Below are positions 15,687-22,839 of a DNA stretch of 26,532 bases, piece by piece (the first letter of the stretch is position 1; every line of letters starts with the position of its first letter). The notes beneath the pieces are model-generated. The model was not told the origin of the DNA. It made no database searches and saw only the letters and a list, made by a program, of their open reading frames with translations. The stretch is from an uncultured Oscillospiraceae bacterium (GTDB lineage Bacteria > Bacillota > Clostridia > Oscillospirales > Oscillospiraceae). The position numbers were made by a program, and so were the translations under genes. The stretch covers positions 1 to 26,532 of the forward strand of contig CAKTSA010000022.1 of assembly GCA_934597585.1 (NCBI GenBank). The letters run 5' to 3'.

Positions 15687-15741
15687 AAGGGGTGTTCCGC
15701 CTTGCGCGGGTTAAAAAAGTCTGGGAGGGATATGCGGTACG

Positions 15742-16716
15742 ATGGATAATTCGAGCATTCAGAAGCTGGTTGAGATCGCAAAAATGTATTACAACCAAGG
15801 AATGACACAGGAAATGATCGCAAAAACGTTTGACATTTCCCGTTCCGCAGTTTCTATGTATCTGACAGATGCCAAGAACAATGGCATTATCAATGTGGAG
15901 ATCAAGGATCCTTCGAAGAACAACGAGGAGCTGGCGGGGCGGTTTGAAAAGGAGTTCGGCCTGCGGAAATGCGTTGTGGTCCCCAGCGGCACACACAATG
16001 ACAAGGCGTTGCTGCGGGTGATGACCTCGCAGGCCATCCGGCTGGCCAGCGAGCTGTTTACCAGTCATTCGTCGGTAGGCGTGGCCTGGGGCAACACCTG
16101 CTATGAATTCATGCACGCGTTCCCGGAGAATACGGATCTGTGCGACATCAGCGTGGTGCCGCTGGTGGGCTCCTCGCCGCTGCTGACCCAGGAGTATCAG
16201 CTGAATGAGAGCATCCGGCTGTTTTCCGACAAGCTGCGGGGCTACCCCATGTTCATCTATTCGCCGGGATTTGTTGACACGCTGGAGGACAAGCAGCGGA
16301 TCGTGGAGAGCGCGTATATGCAGCCGATCCTGGACCGGTGGAAGCATCTGGATTACGCGGTGCTGGGCATCGGCCGGCTGCAGGAGCGGGGCGAGCTGCG
16401 GCAGTTCCGCTGCGAGGGGCGCAACATGCTGGAGGAGATCATCCGCTGCCCGGATATGGCGGTGGGCGATCTGTGCGCCCGGCAGTTCAATATAAAGGGT
16501 GAGTTCATCGACTGCAACTTCAACCGGCGGCTGATCGGCATCGACGAGGAGGGGCTGCGGGGGACGAAGCACGTGCTGGCCCTGGCGGTGGGCAGCAGCA
16601 AGGTGGTGTCTATCGTCGGTGCGCTGCGGACCGGGGCGATCCATTACTTCTGCACGGACGAGAACACGGCGCGGCAGGTGCTGGCGCTGCTGGAGACGAT
16701 GGATTTACCTAGTTGA
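15742..16716 (+). CDS. SorC-family (sugar-binding) transcriptional regulator
   Basis: 324 residues, typical for the family. An N-terminal helix-turn-helix (about 5-50; YYNQGMTQEMIAKTFDISRSAVSMYLTDAKNNGII) is joined to a NagB-like sugar-phosphate-binding domain (about 58-320) with SVGVAWGNTCYEF, VVPLVGSS, YAVLGIGRL, GEFIDCNF and the C-terminal VLALAVGSSKVVSIVGALRTGAIHYFCTD. Family members (SorC, DeoR, CggR, LsrR) bind a phosphorylated sugar and act as repressor or activator. It is divergent from the 2-oxoacid dehydrogenase operon and directly precedes the sugar ABC/catabolic operon in the same direction, with a terminator between. The inducer is most likely the sugar phosphate made by the FGGY kinase at 23702. 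GGGAGGG lies 12 bases upstream, a rather long spacing. Confidence 0.92.
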   Translation: MDNSSIQKLVEIAKMYYNQGMTQEMIAKTFDISRSAVSMYLTDAKNNGIINVEIKDPSKNNEELAGRFEKEFGLRKCVVVPSGTHNDKALLRVMTSQAIRLASELFTSHSSVGVAWGNTCYEFMHAFPENTDLCDISVVPLVGSSPLLTQEYQLNESIRLFSDKLRGYPMFIYSPGFVDTLEDKQRIVESAYMQPILDRWKHLDYAVLGIGRLQERGELRQFRCEGRNMLEEIIRCPDMAVGDLCARQFNIKGEFIDCNFNRRLIGIDEEGLRGTKHVLALAVGSSKVVSIVGALRTGAIHYFCTDENTARQVLALLETMDLPS

Positions 16717-16772
16717 GCACTTGGAATAAAAAATGAAAACGCAATTGTAAATACGGAATCAGTGCTGATATT

Positions 16773-16814
16773 TGCCTGGATAAACTTGTTTTGCAGGGTT
16801 GTCCAGGCATTTTT
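16773..16814 (+). terminator. Rho-independent terminator of the SorC gene
   Basis: TGCCTGGA (16773-16780) pairs with TCCAGGCA (16802-16809), followed by TTTTT (16810-16814). The 21-base loop is long. It lies 57 bases after the SorC stop codon and isolates the regulator from the transporter operon. Confidence 0.72.
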
Positions 16815-16856
16815 CGGCGTTTTGCGCAAAAAATCCCGAAAGCTTTTGTGAGGTAT

Positions 16857-16878
16857 TGAAATTTGTTCTGACAAAATC
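16857..16878. promoter_or_regulatory. Second copy of the TGAAATTT-type operator motif
   Basis: TGAAATTTGTTCTGACAAAA contains the inverted repeat TTTGT-TCTG-ACAAA and shares TGAAATTT with the element near 15618. Read on the - strand it gives GAACAAATTTCAATA, close to the B. subtilis DeoR operator. Its centre is about 57 bases upstream of the predicted transporter-operon start, a position suited to an activator. Confidence 0.45.
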
Positions 16879-16882
16879 AACA

Positions 16883-16901
16883 ACCCCGTTGACAATGGGG
16901 T
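16883..16901. promoter_or_regulatory. 19-bp inverted repeat covering the -35 of the transporter promoter
   Basis: ACCCCGTTGACAATGGGGT pairs at 8 of 9 symmetric positions around a central A and contains the -35 hexamer. It could be a repressor site or a chance symmetry around TTGACAA; the flanking CCCC/GGGG makes chance less likely. No second copy was noticed in the window. Confidence 0.45.
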
Positions 16902-16917
16902 AGAACTCTGCTACACT
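16889..16917 (+). promoter_or_regulatory. Sigma-A promoter of the sugar ABC/catabolic operon
   Basis: TTGACA (16889-16894), 17-base spacer and TACACT (16912-16917). The predicted start near 16924 gives a leader of about 110 bases before ATG 17033. I see no riboswitch-like fold in it. The gap 16717-17032 is explained by the terminator, two operator-like repeats, this promoter and the leader. Confidence 0.78.
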
Positions 16918-17032
16918 AACAGCAACCTGAACAATGTCATGAAAAAAGTCAGACGTTGTTTTGGGTAATAAAAACGGACCAGTGTGTTTCTCTGAGGAGA
17001 GGAAATGGTTCAGAAACATCAGGAGGAATATT

Positions 17033-18121
17033 ATGAAGAAGTTTCTCGCGTTGATGCTTGCTCTGGTTATGGCGCTTTCGCTGGTAGCCTGCGGTGAGCA
17101 GAACACCCCTGCTGCCGACAGCAGCAATGACGGCAGCAGCGCCGTCACCACCAATGGTCTGGCCGGCAGCGCCGACGAGACCTATGTGATGAATGTTTTT
17201 GTCTCTGGCGTTGAGTATTGGTTCCCGGTCTATGCCGGCATGAAGGATGCCTGCAAGCAGCTGGGTGTGAGCTGCTCCTACGGCGGCACCACGGAGTATG
17301 ACGCCCAGGCACAGGTGGACTCCTTCGAGGCTGACCTGGCCAAGAGCCCCAAGGGCATCCTGTTGTCCCCCATTGTTGAGGACGCCTTCGTGGAGCCCAT
17401 CAACCGCGCCATCGCGCAGGGCGTTGCCGTGGTCACCTACGCTTCCGACGCCCCTGACTCCAACCGTCAGGCCTATGTCACCTCTGACAACGTCAACGAG
17501 GGTACCATCGCTGCCCGCACCATCTGCGACGATATGGGCGGCACCGGCTCCGTGATGGTGCTGCGCAATCCCGGCCAGGACAACCACAACCGCCGCTGCG
17601 ACGCGTTTATCGCCACCGTGGAAGCGGAGTATCCCAACATCAAGGTCGTTGCCGACGTGGCCACCAACCAGGACGAGCAGGCTGGCTATGACGCCGTGAT
17701 GGCCACCTATCAGAAGAACCCCGATCTGGGCGGCGTGTTCTGCCCCGAGGGCGTGTCCATTGTGGGCGGCGCCAAGGCTGCCAAGGAGCTGGGCACCGGC
17801 ATCCGCTGCCTGTGCGTCGATACCAATGATACGCTGCTGGATATGCTGAAGGACGGCGATATGTTCGGCCTGATCTGCCCCGACCAGTACATGCAGGGCT
17901 ACCTGGGCATGATGTCCCTGTTCATCGCGGCTCACCCCGAGAATGTGAACCCCATGAACGAGCGCAAGGCCCTGGGCGAGAACATCATGGGTATCTCCAT
18001 CGATAACGGTCTGACCATTATTACCAAGGATACCGCTGACTATTACTATGTTGCCAAGTATGCCCAGAGCATCGGCTACGCCGACGTGAACGACATGCTG
18101 AGCGCTTATAAGGCCGGCTAA
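17033..18121 (+). CDS. Sugar ABC transporter substrate-binding lipoprotein
   Basis: 362 residues. ATG 17033 follows AGGAGGAATATT. The signal peptide MKKFLALMLALVMALSLVAC has a lipobox ending at Cys20, so the protein is anchored on the outer face of the membrane. A short Ser/Asp-rich linker (21-45) leads to a type I periplasmic-binding fold (Peripla_BP_4 / ribose-binding group): YVMNVFVSGVEYWFPVYAGMKDACKQLG, GILLSPIVEDAFVEPINRAIAQGVAVVTYASDAPDSNRQAYVTSDN, and the later VFCPEGVSIVGGAKAAKELG. It is the sole binding protein for the ATPase and permease that follow. This group takes up pentoses, hexoses, polyols and also AI-2. It is the first gene of the operon and is followed by a strong hairpin that should favour its higher expression. 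Confidence 0.93.
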   Translation: MKKFLALMLALVMALSLVACGEQNTPAADSSNDGSSAVTTNGLAGSADETYVMNVFVSGVEYWFPVYAGMKDACKQLGVSCSYGGTTEYDAQAQVDSFEADLAKSPKGILLSPIVEDAFVEPINRAIAQGVAVVTYASDAPDSNRQAYVTSDNVNEGTIAARTICDDMGGTGSVMVLRNPGQDNHNRRCDAFIATVEAEYPNIKVVADVATNQDEQAGYDAVMATYQKNPDLGGVFCPEGVSIVGGAKAAKELGTGIRCLCVDTNDTLLDMLKDGDMFGLICPDQYMQGYLGMMSLFIAAHPENVNPMNERKALGENIMGISIDNGLTIITKDTADYYYVAKYAQSIGYADVNDMLSAYKAG

Positions 18122-18130
18122 ATGATCTAT

Positions 18131-18202
18131 GGGCTCCGCGCTCCGGGCAAGACCGAAACCTGCGGTGTTGCCTGCGAGGGCGGAGCCCTCTTACTCTTTT
18201 TG
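18131..18202 (+). promoter_or_regulatory. Intercistronic branched hairpin with T tract (partial terminator / mRNA stabiliser)
   Basis: GGGCTCCGC (18131-18139) pairs with GCGGAGCCC (18180-18188). Inside, GGCAA (18146-18150) pairs with TTGCC (18168-18172), with CCG/CGG within. A T-rich run (TCTTACTCTTTTT) follows, directly before the ATPase ribosome site. It lies 10 bases after the binding-protein stop and probably lowers downstream expression or protects the upstream message. Confidence 0.6.
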
Positions 18203-18215
18203 GGAGGAAACTGCA

Positions 18216-19754
18216 TTGGAAGCTTTGCAACTGAGAGATATCTCCAAATCCTTCGGCCGCAACCAGGTGCTGTTCAGCATCGACTTTGACCTGCAGCCGG
18301 GAGAGATCCATGGGATCATGGGTGAGAACGGCGCGGGCAAATCCACGCTGATGAACATCATCTACGGAAATCTGATGGCAGACGGCGGCGAGATCCGGGT
18401 GGACGGCAAGCCGGTGACCATCCGCGAGGTGCGGGACGCCCAGAAGCTGGGCATCTGCTTCGTGGAGCAGGAGATCGCCCTGTGCCAGGATGCGACCGTG
18501 GCGGAAAACATCTTTATGGCCCGTATCAGCCAGGGTATGGGCTTTCACATGAGGAAGATGGCGGAAGAGGCCCGCCAGATCCTCGAGCCCCTATGCGGCG
18601 GCAATATTGACCCCTATGACATCGTCGAAAAGTTGCCTATCTCCAGCCAGCAGGTGGTGGAGATCGCAAAGGCGATCTCCAATAACTGCCGTATTCTGAT
18701 CCTGGACGAGCCCACCTCCTCGCTGTCCGGCGCGGAGGCCGAGGCGCTGCACCGGGTGATACAGGATCTGAAAAAGCGTGGGATCGGCATTATCTATATA
18801 AGTCACAGAATGTCCGATATCTTCGGCCAGTGCGACCGCGTCTCCGTGCTGCGGGATGGACGGATGGTGTCCACCCGGGCCATTGGCGAGGCAAACGTGC
18901 AGCAGCTGGTCAACGACATGGCCGGCCGCGAGGTGGACATCCTGTATCCCCCCAAGGCGGAGAACCTGCAGCGGACCGACGACAACGTGGTCCTGGAGGT
19001 GCAGGGGCTGACCGACGCGGCGGGACGGTTCCGGGATGTGGACTTCAAGCTTTATAAGGGTGAGATCCTGGGCTTTGCCGGACTGCTGGGTGCGGGACGC
19101 AGCGAGATCATGCAGGGCCTGACGGGCCTGCGGGCCATGAGCGGCGGCAAGGTGCTGTTCCACGGCAGGAACATCATGGGCAAGTCCACGGCCGCCATCT
19201 TCCAGGATGGACTGGTCATGCTGCCGGAGGACCGGAAGAAGCAGGGCCTGTTCCTGGACATGGACATCGAAATGAACACGTCCGCCGCCTATCTGCAGCA
19301 GATCACCCGCGGCGGTATGATCCAGCGGAGCAAGGAGCGGCACCAGGCGGAGGAGATCACAAAGTCTATGAATGTGCGCTGCACCGGCATCCACCAGATC
19401 GTCCGAAGCCTGTCCGGCGGCAACCAGCAGAAGGTGCTGTTGGCCAAGGTGCTGGCGAAGCGGCCCGACGTGGTCATCATGGACGAGCCTACCCGCGGCG
19501 TGGACGTGGGCGCCAAGGCGGAGATCCACCGGCTGCTGCGGCAGCTGGCTGACGAGGGCGTCAGCGTGATCATGGTCTCGTCCGAGCTGAATGAGGTCAT
19601 GGGCATGAGCGACCGTGTGATCATGATCGACAGCTCCGGCTGTCTTGTGGGCGATGTGACGGGAGAGGATATCAATTCCGACCACATCATGTACTATATC
19701 TCTGATGCGTACAAGTATCAGGAAGAAAACAACGAGGTGACTGAACATGAATGA
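18216..19754 (+). CDS. Sugar ABC transporter ATP-binding protein (two ATPase domains)
   Basis: 512 residues from TTG 18216, chosen because GGGAGGA (18203-18209) is 6 bases upstream; earlier in-frame sequence lies in the hairpin and is not conserved. It has the RbsA/MglA architecture. Domain 1 has Walker A GENGAGKST (36-44), signature SSQQ and Walker B ILILDEPTSSLSGAEAEAL. Domain 2 has the usual degenerate Walker A GLLGAGRSE, MLPEDRKKQGLF, signature LSGGNQQK (399-406) and VVIMDEPTRGVDVGAKAEI. It powers import by the binding protein and permease on either side. The stop overlaps the permease start by 8 bases, so translation is coupled. It is cytoplasmic and membrane-associated. Confidence 0.95.
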   Translation: MEALQLRDISKSFGRNQVLFSIDFDLQPGEIHGIMGENGAGKSTLMNIIYGNLMADGGEIRVDGKPVTIREVRDAQKLGICFVEQEIALCQDATVAENIFMARISQGMGFHMRKMAEEARQILEPLCGGNIDPYDIVEKLPISSQQVVEIAKAISNNCRILILDEPTSSLSGAEAEALHRVIQDLKKRGIGIIYISHRMSDIFGQCDRVSVLRDGRMVSTRAIGEANVQQLVNDMAGREVDILYPPKAENLQRTDDNVVLEVQGLTDAAGRFRDVDFKLYKGEILGFAGLLGAGRSEIMQGLTGLRAMSGGKVLFHGRNIMGKSTAAIFQDGLVMLPEDRKKQGLFLDMDIEMNTSAAYLQQITRGGMIQRSKERHQAEEITKSMNVRCTGIHQIVRSLSGGNQQKVLLAKVLAKRPDVVIMDEPTRGVDVGAKAEIHRLLRQLADEGVSVIMVSSELNEVMGMSDRVIMIDSSGCLVGDVTGEDINSDHIMYYISDAYKYQEENNEVTEHE

Positions 19755-20757
19755 TACGCAGGTAAAGAAGAGCAGTCCGGTCCTGAATTTCCTCAAGCGG
19801 CTGAAAAACGCCCGTGAGACCAGTCTGGTCCTGATCATTGTGGTGATGTGCGTCGTCCTTTCCATTACCAGCCCCTATTTTGCCAAGTGGGCTAATATCC
19901 AGACGCTGCTGGGCTCCATCGCTATCAACGGCATCCTCACCATCGGCATGATCATCGTGATGATCTCCGGCGGTCTGGATCTGTCCATCGGCGCGGTGAT
20001 GTGCATGGCCATGGCCTTTTCCGCAAAGGCCATCACGGCGGGCATGTCGCCGGTGCTGGCCATCCTGATCGGCATTGCCGCCGCCGCGGTGTGCGGCTTT
20101 GTGATCGGCCTGATCGTGACAAAGCTTGATCTGTCCCACTTTATCGTGACGCTGTGCTTTATGGGCATCGCCCGCGGCGTGGTGTACGCCATGACCTCCG
20201 GTATCAGCATTTCCCTGGTCTCCAATCTGAAGGAGATGCCGGTGCTGAGCTTTATCGGCTCCGGCTACATCGGCGGCTATGTGCCCATGAGCTTCGTGAT
20301 CTTCCTGGCGCTGGCCATTGCCGCGGACCTGTATGCCCGCAAGTCCTCCGGGATGCGCAAGGTGTACTACACCGGCAGCAATGAGATGGCGGCCAAGCAC
20401 TCCGGTATCAAGATCGACCGGGTGAAGGTGCTGGCCTGCGTGGCGTGCAGCGTGCTGGCCGGCGTCGCCAGCGTGATCTATATGAGCAAGTACTCCGGCG
20501 TGTCCGTCAGTGCCGGCGAGGGCGCTGAGATGACGGCGCTGTCCGCGGCCGTGATCGGCGGCGTCAGCATGAACGGCGGCAAGGGTACGGTGGCCGGCGG
20601 CCTGCTGGGCCTGCTGTTCATCGTGCTGATCCAGGACGCCATGAACCTGTTCTCTGTGCAGGCCTTCTGGCAGGATCTGATCCGCTACATCATCGTGCTG
20701 CTGGCCGTGATCCTGGATGTGCTGCAGGAGCGGGCCCGCAAGAAGAAAAATTCCTGA
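19747..20757 (+). CDS. Sugar ABC transporter permease (RbsC-like)
   Basis: 336 residues with about 8-10 hydrophobic segments, beginning at LVLIIVVMCVVLSITSPYF (28-46). The family motifs MISGGLDLSIGAVMCM, GFVIGLIVTKLDLSHFIVTLCFMGIARGVVYAMTSG and ALSAAVIGGVSMNGGKGTVAGGLLG are present. A single permease gene means the membrane channel is a homodimer. It lies between the ATPase (8-base overlap) and the aldolase (21-base gap). The basic cytoplasmic tail ERARKKKNS ends the protein. Confidence 0.95.
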   Translation: MNDTQVKKSSPVLNFLKRLKNARETSLVLIIVVMCVVLSITSPYFAKWANIQTLLGSIAINGILTIGMIIVMISGGLDLSIGAVMCMAMAFSAKAITAGMSPVLAILIGIAAAAVCGFVIGLIVTKLDLSHFIVTLCFMGIARGVVYAMTSGISISLVSNLKEMPVLSFIGSGYIGGYVPMSFVIFLALAIAADLYARKSSGMRKVYYTGSNEMAAKHSGIKIDRVKVLACVACSVLAGVASVIYMSKYSGVSVSAGEGAEMTALSAAVIGGVSMNGGKGTVAGGLLGLLFIVLIQDAMNLFSVQAFWQDLIRYIIVLLAVILDVLQERARKKKNS

Positions 20758-20778
20758 CCGAGAAAAGAGGATATAACT

Positions 20779-21429
20779 ATGTACGAAAGTGAAAAGCTTG
20801 AGATCATCGCGGTTGCCAACGAGATCAAACGGGTGGGGCTGGTGCAGCTCACCGGCGGCAACGTCAGCGTCCGCAAGGAGAACGGCGACATCATCGTAAC
20901 GCCCTCCGGCATGCCCTATGAGACCATGACCCCCGACCAGGTGCTGGTGCTGAACAAGGACGGCCAGATCATCGAGGGCACACTGCGCCCCTCGGTGGAC
21001 ACAGTGGCGCTGAAATACATCTATGACAACCGGCCCGACATCAACGCTATCATCCACACCCACCAGCCCTATGCCACTGCGGTGGGGCTGGTGACGGATG
21101 AGATGCCCGCCTGCTGCACGACGCTGTGCAACGTGTGCCTGGGCGCGGTGCCGGTGGCGCCGTACTCCGCCGCGGCCAGCGAGGAGATGGGAATCTCCAC
21201 CGTGAAGTATATCGGCGACAAGCGGGCCGTGATCCTGAAGCATCACGGCGTGATCGCCGTGGGCCCCACGCTGCATGACGCGGAAGCGGCCGCCATCTAT
21301 ATGGAGGACGCCGCCAAGTGCTATCTGGCCGCCCGTGCGGCCTCGCCCACCGGCGAGGTGGCGCTGATGTCCCCGGAGCAGGAGGCAGAGGCGGTCAACA
21401 CCCACAAGACCTACGGCCAGCGCCACTGA
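20779..21429 (+). CDS. Class II aldolase / L-ribulose-5-phosphate 4-epimerase family protein
   Basis: 216 residues, the size of FucA/AraD proteins. GGNVSVR (26-32) and PSGMPYE (42-48) form the phosphate site. Zinc ligands are His93 and His95 in IIHTHQPY, and a His in LKHHGV (155/156). The acid/base position is Asp74 in RPSVDT, like Asp76 of AraD, and not Glu73 of L-fuculose-1-phosphate aldolase. The reaction is therefore either retro-aldol cleavage of a sugar phosphate or C4 epimerisation of L-ribulose 5-phosphate. The 3-epimerase and kinase in the same operon favour epimerisation, giving D-xylulose 5-phosphate. Overall similarity, however, is to generic class II aldolases annotated FucA, so the call stays at family level. 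A good AGAGGA site precedes ATG. Confidence 0.88.
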   Translation: MYESEKLEIIAVANEIKRVGLVQLTGGNVSVRKENGDIIVTPSGMPYETMTPDQVLVLNKDGQIIEGTLRPSVDTVALKYIYDNRPDINAIIHTHQPYATAVGLVTDEMPACCTTLCNVCLGAVPVAPYSAAASEEMGISTVKYIGDKRAVILKHHGVIAVGPTLHDAEAAAIYMEDAAKCYLAARAASPTGEVALMSPEQEAEAVNTHKTYGQRH

Positions 21430-21447
21430 CCGGAGAGGAACAGGGCC

Positions 21448-22086
21448 ATGAGGAGAAACGTATGGCGCCGTGTGCTGGCGGTGATGCTGGCGGCGGTCAT
21501 GGCGGCGGGGGTACTGTCCGCCTGTGCCGCCCGGAAAGAGGACGACGCGGTGGTGCTGCAGCTGCGGGACAGCGCGTTTACCGGCAGCCAGGTCCTTGCG
21601 AAGATGGAGCTTACCTGCCGGAAGTACAACCTGACGCTGGACGATCTGCGGGAGGACCCCACCATGTGGAACAAGCTGGCGGAGGATGTGGCATACGAGT
21701 ACGCCGGCGCGGAGATCGTGACCGATCTGGCGCAGGAGTACGGCTTTGACCAGCTGAGCGCAGAGGAAGAGGCCCAGGCGCAGGCCCAGTACGATTCTTT
21801 TCTGGCGGATATTGAGAACATCGGAGAAGATGCGACCTCCTTTTTGAACAGGCTGGGACTGACGGAGGAGGGCCTGATGGCCCTCTCCCGCGCCCGGCTG
21901 TATCAGGAGAAGGTGACGGCCTTGTGGGCGGAGGATCTGGAGCTGTCCGACGAAGAGGGGATGGCCAATTATCAGATCCTGCTGAATTACATGAAACGGA
22001 TCTCAGAGCAGATCGATGAGCGGATCGCCAGCGGCCTGTATGCGCGTGACCTGTCATCGCTTCTGCTTCCTGTGGAGGAGGAATAG
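21448..22086 (+). CDS. Lipoprotein of unknown function
   Basis: 212 residues. A basic N-terminus (MRRNVWRR) and a hydrophobic stretch lead to a lipobox LSAC with Cys26, so export and lipid anchoring are likely. The rest is helical and acidic: LRDSAFTGSQVLAKMELTCRKYNLTLDDLREDPTMWNKLAEDVAYEYAGAEIVTDLAQEYGF, then a Glu/Ala-rich segment. The layout resembles the N-terminal helical part of SurA/PrsA-type foldases without any PPIase domain, but I do not recognise a specific family. It sits between the aldolase and the SDR, 18 and 4 bases from them, firmly inside the operon. It may assist the binding protein or another surface protein; that is speculation. Confidence 0.8.
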   Translation: MRRNVWRRVLAVMLAAVMAAGVLSACAARKEDDAVVLQLRDSAFTGSQVLAKMELTCRKYNLTLDDLREDPTMWNKLAEDVAYEYAGAEIVTDLAQEYGFDQLSAEEEAQAQAQYDSFLADIENIGEDATSFLNRLGLTEEGLMALSRARLYQEKVTALWAEDLELSDEEGMANYQILLNYMKRISEQIDERIASGLYARDLSSLLLPVEEE

Positions 22087-22090
22087 GAAC

Positions 22091-22810
22091 ATGGCACAGA
22101 AGGGCAGTGTGGTTCTGATCACCGGCGGCACCAGCGGCTTTGGCCGGGCGATCGCCGGGCGCATGGCGCAGCAGGGGGCACAGGTGGTGATCACCGGCCG
22201 CAATGAGGCGCGCCTGCGGGAGACCATGGAGGCGCTGGGCGTGGACGGTATTGCCGCCGACGCGGCAAAGACGGAGGACTGGGTCCGGGTGCGGGACATG
22301 CTGGAGAAAAAATATGGCCGGCTGGACGTGCTGGTCAACAACGCCGGCACCGGCGTGGTGATCAAGGATCTGTGTGACCAGACCCTGGAGGAGATCAAAA
22401 CCTGCGTTAATATCAATTTGATGGGGCCAATTTACGGTATTCGCTATCTGGCACCCATGATGAAGCGGCAGCACAGCGGCACGATCATTAATTTGTCTTC
22501 TGTGTGCGCCGATCATGCGTGGCCGGGTTACAGCGTATATGCCGCGGCTAAGGCGGGCGTATTGAACCTGTCAAAGAGTGCTTATGTGGAACTGCAGGAG
22601 CATGGGATTCGCGCTATATGCGTAATCCCCGGTGCAGGTCAAACCAATTTCCAGATCAATGCCCAGGATGCTCCATTGCCGGAAGACGAAAACAATCTGA
22701 AGCCAGAGGACATGGCGCAGGTGGTTTGTGACATTTGCAATCTTCCCAGCCATGTGGTGATTGAAGAGGTCACGGTGTGGGGTAGCGCACAGGTGGTGCG
22801 TCCGTTGTAA
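22091..22810 (+). CDS. Short-chain dehydrogenase/reductase
   Basis: 239 residues, classical SDR. ATG 22091 follows GGAGGAATAGGAAC. The cofactor motif TGGTSGFG (11-18), NNAG (83-86), catalytic Ser136/137 in NLSSV, Tyr150 and Lys154 in YAAAK are all present. The residues after the second strand, TGRNEARL, carry Arg where an acidic residue would mark NAD preference, which hints at NADP. It likely oxidises or reduces a sugar, polyol or keto-sugar taken up by the operon's transporter, before or beside the kinase. The 5' third is GC-rich like the neighbours, but from about base 22400 the gene has much lower GC, part of a mosaic block that ends in the next gene. Confidence 0.9.
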   Translation: MAQKGSVVLITGGTSGFGRAIAGRMAQQGAQVVITGRNEARLRETMEALGVDGIAADAAKTEDWVRVRDMLEKKYGRLDVLVNNAGTGVVIKDLCDQTLEEIKTCVNINLMGPIYGIRYLAPMMKRQHSGTIINLSSVCADHAWPGYSVYAAAKAGVLNLSKSAYVELQEHGIRAICVIPGAGQTNFQINAQDAPLPEDENNLKPEDMAQVVCDICNLPSHVVIEEVTVWGSAQVVRPL

Positions 22811-22839
22811 ACAAAAGAGGGACGAGGGAGAAATTAATA

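Noticed and set aside
16924..17032. The 110-base leader of the transporter operon as a riboswitch.
   Set aside because: No conserved aptamer core or terminator/antiterminator pair is visible. It seems to be an ordinary leader with an AGGAGG site.
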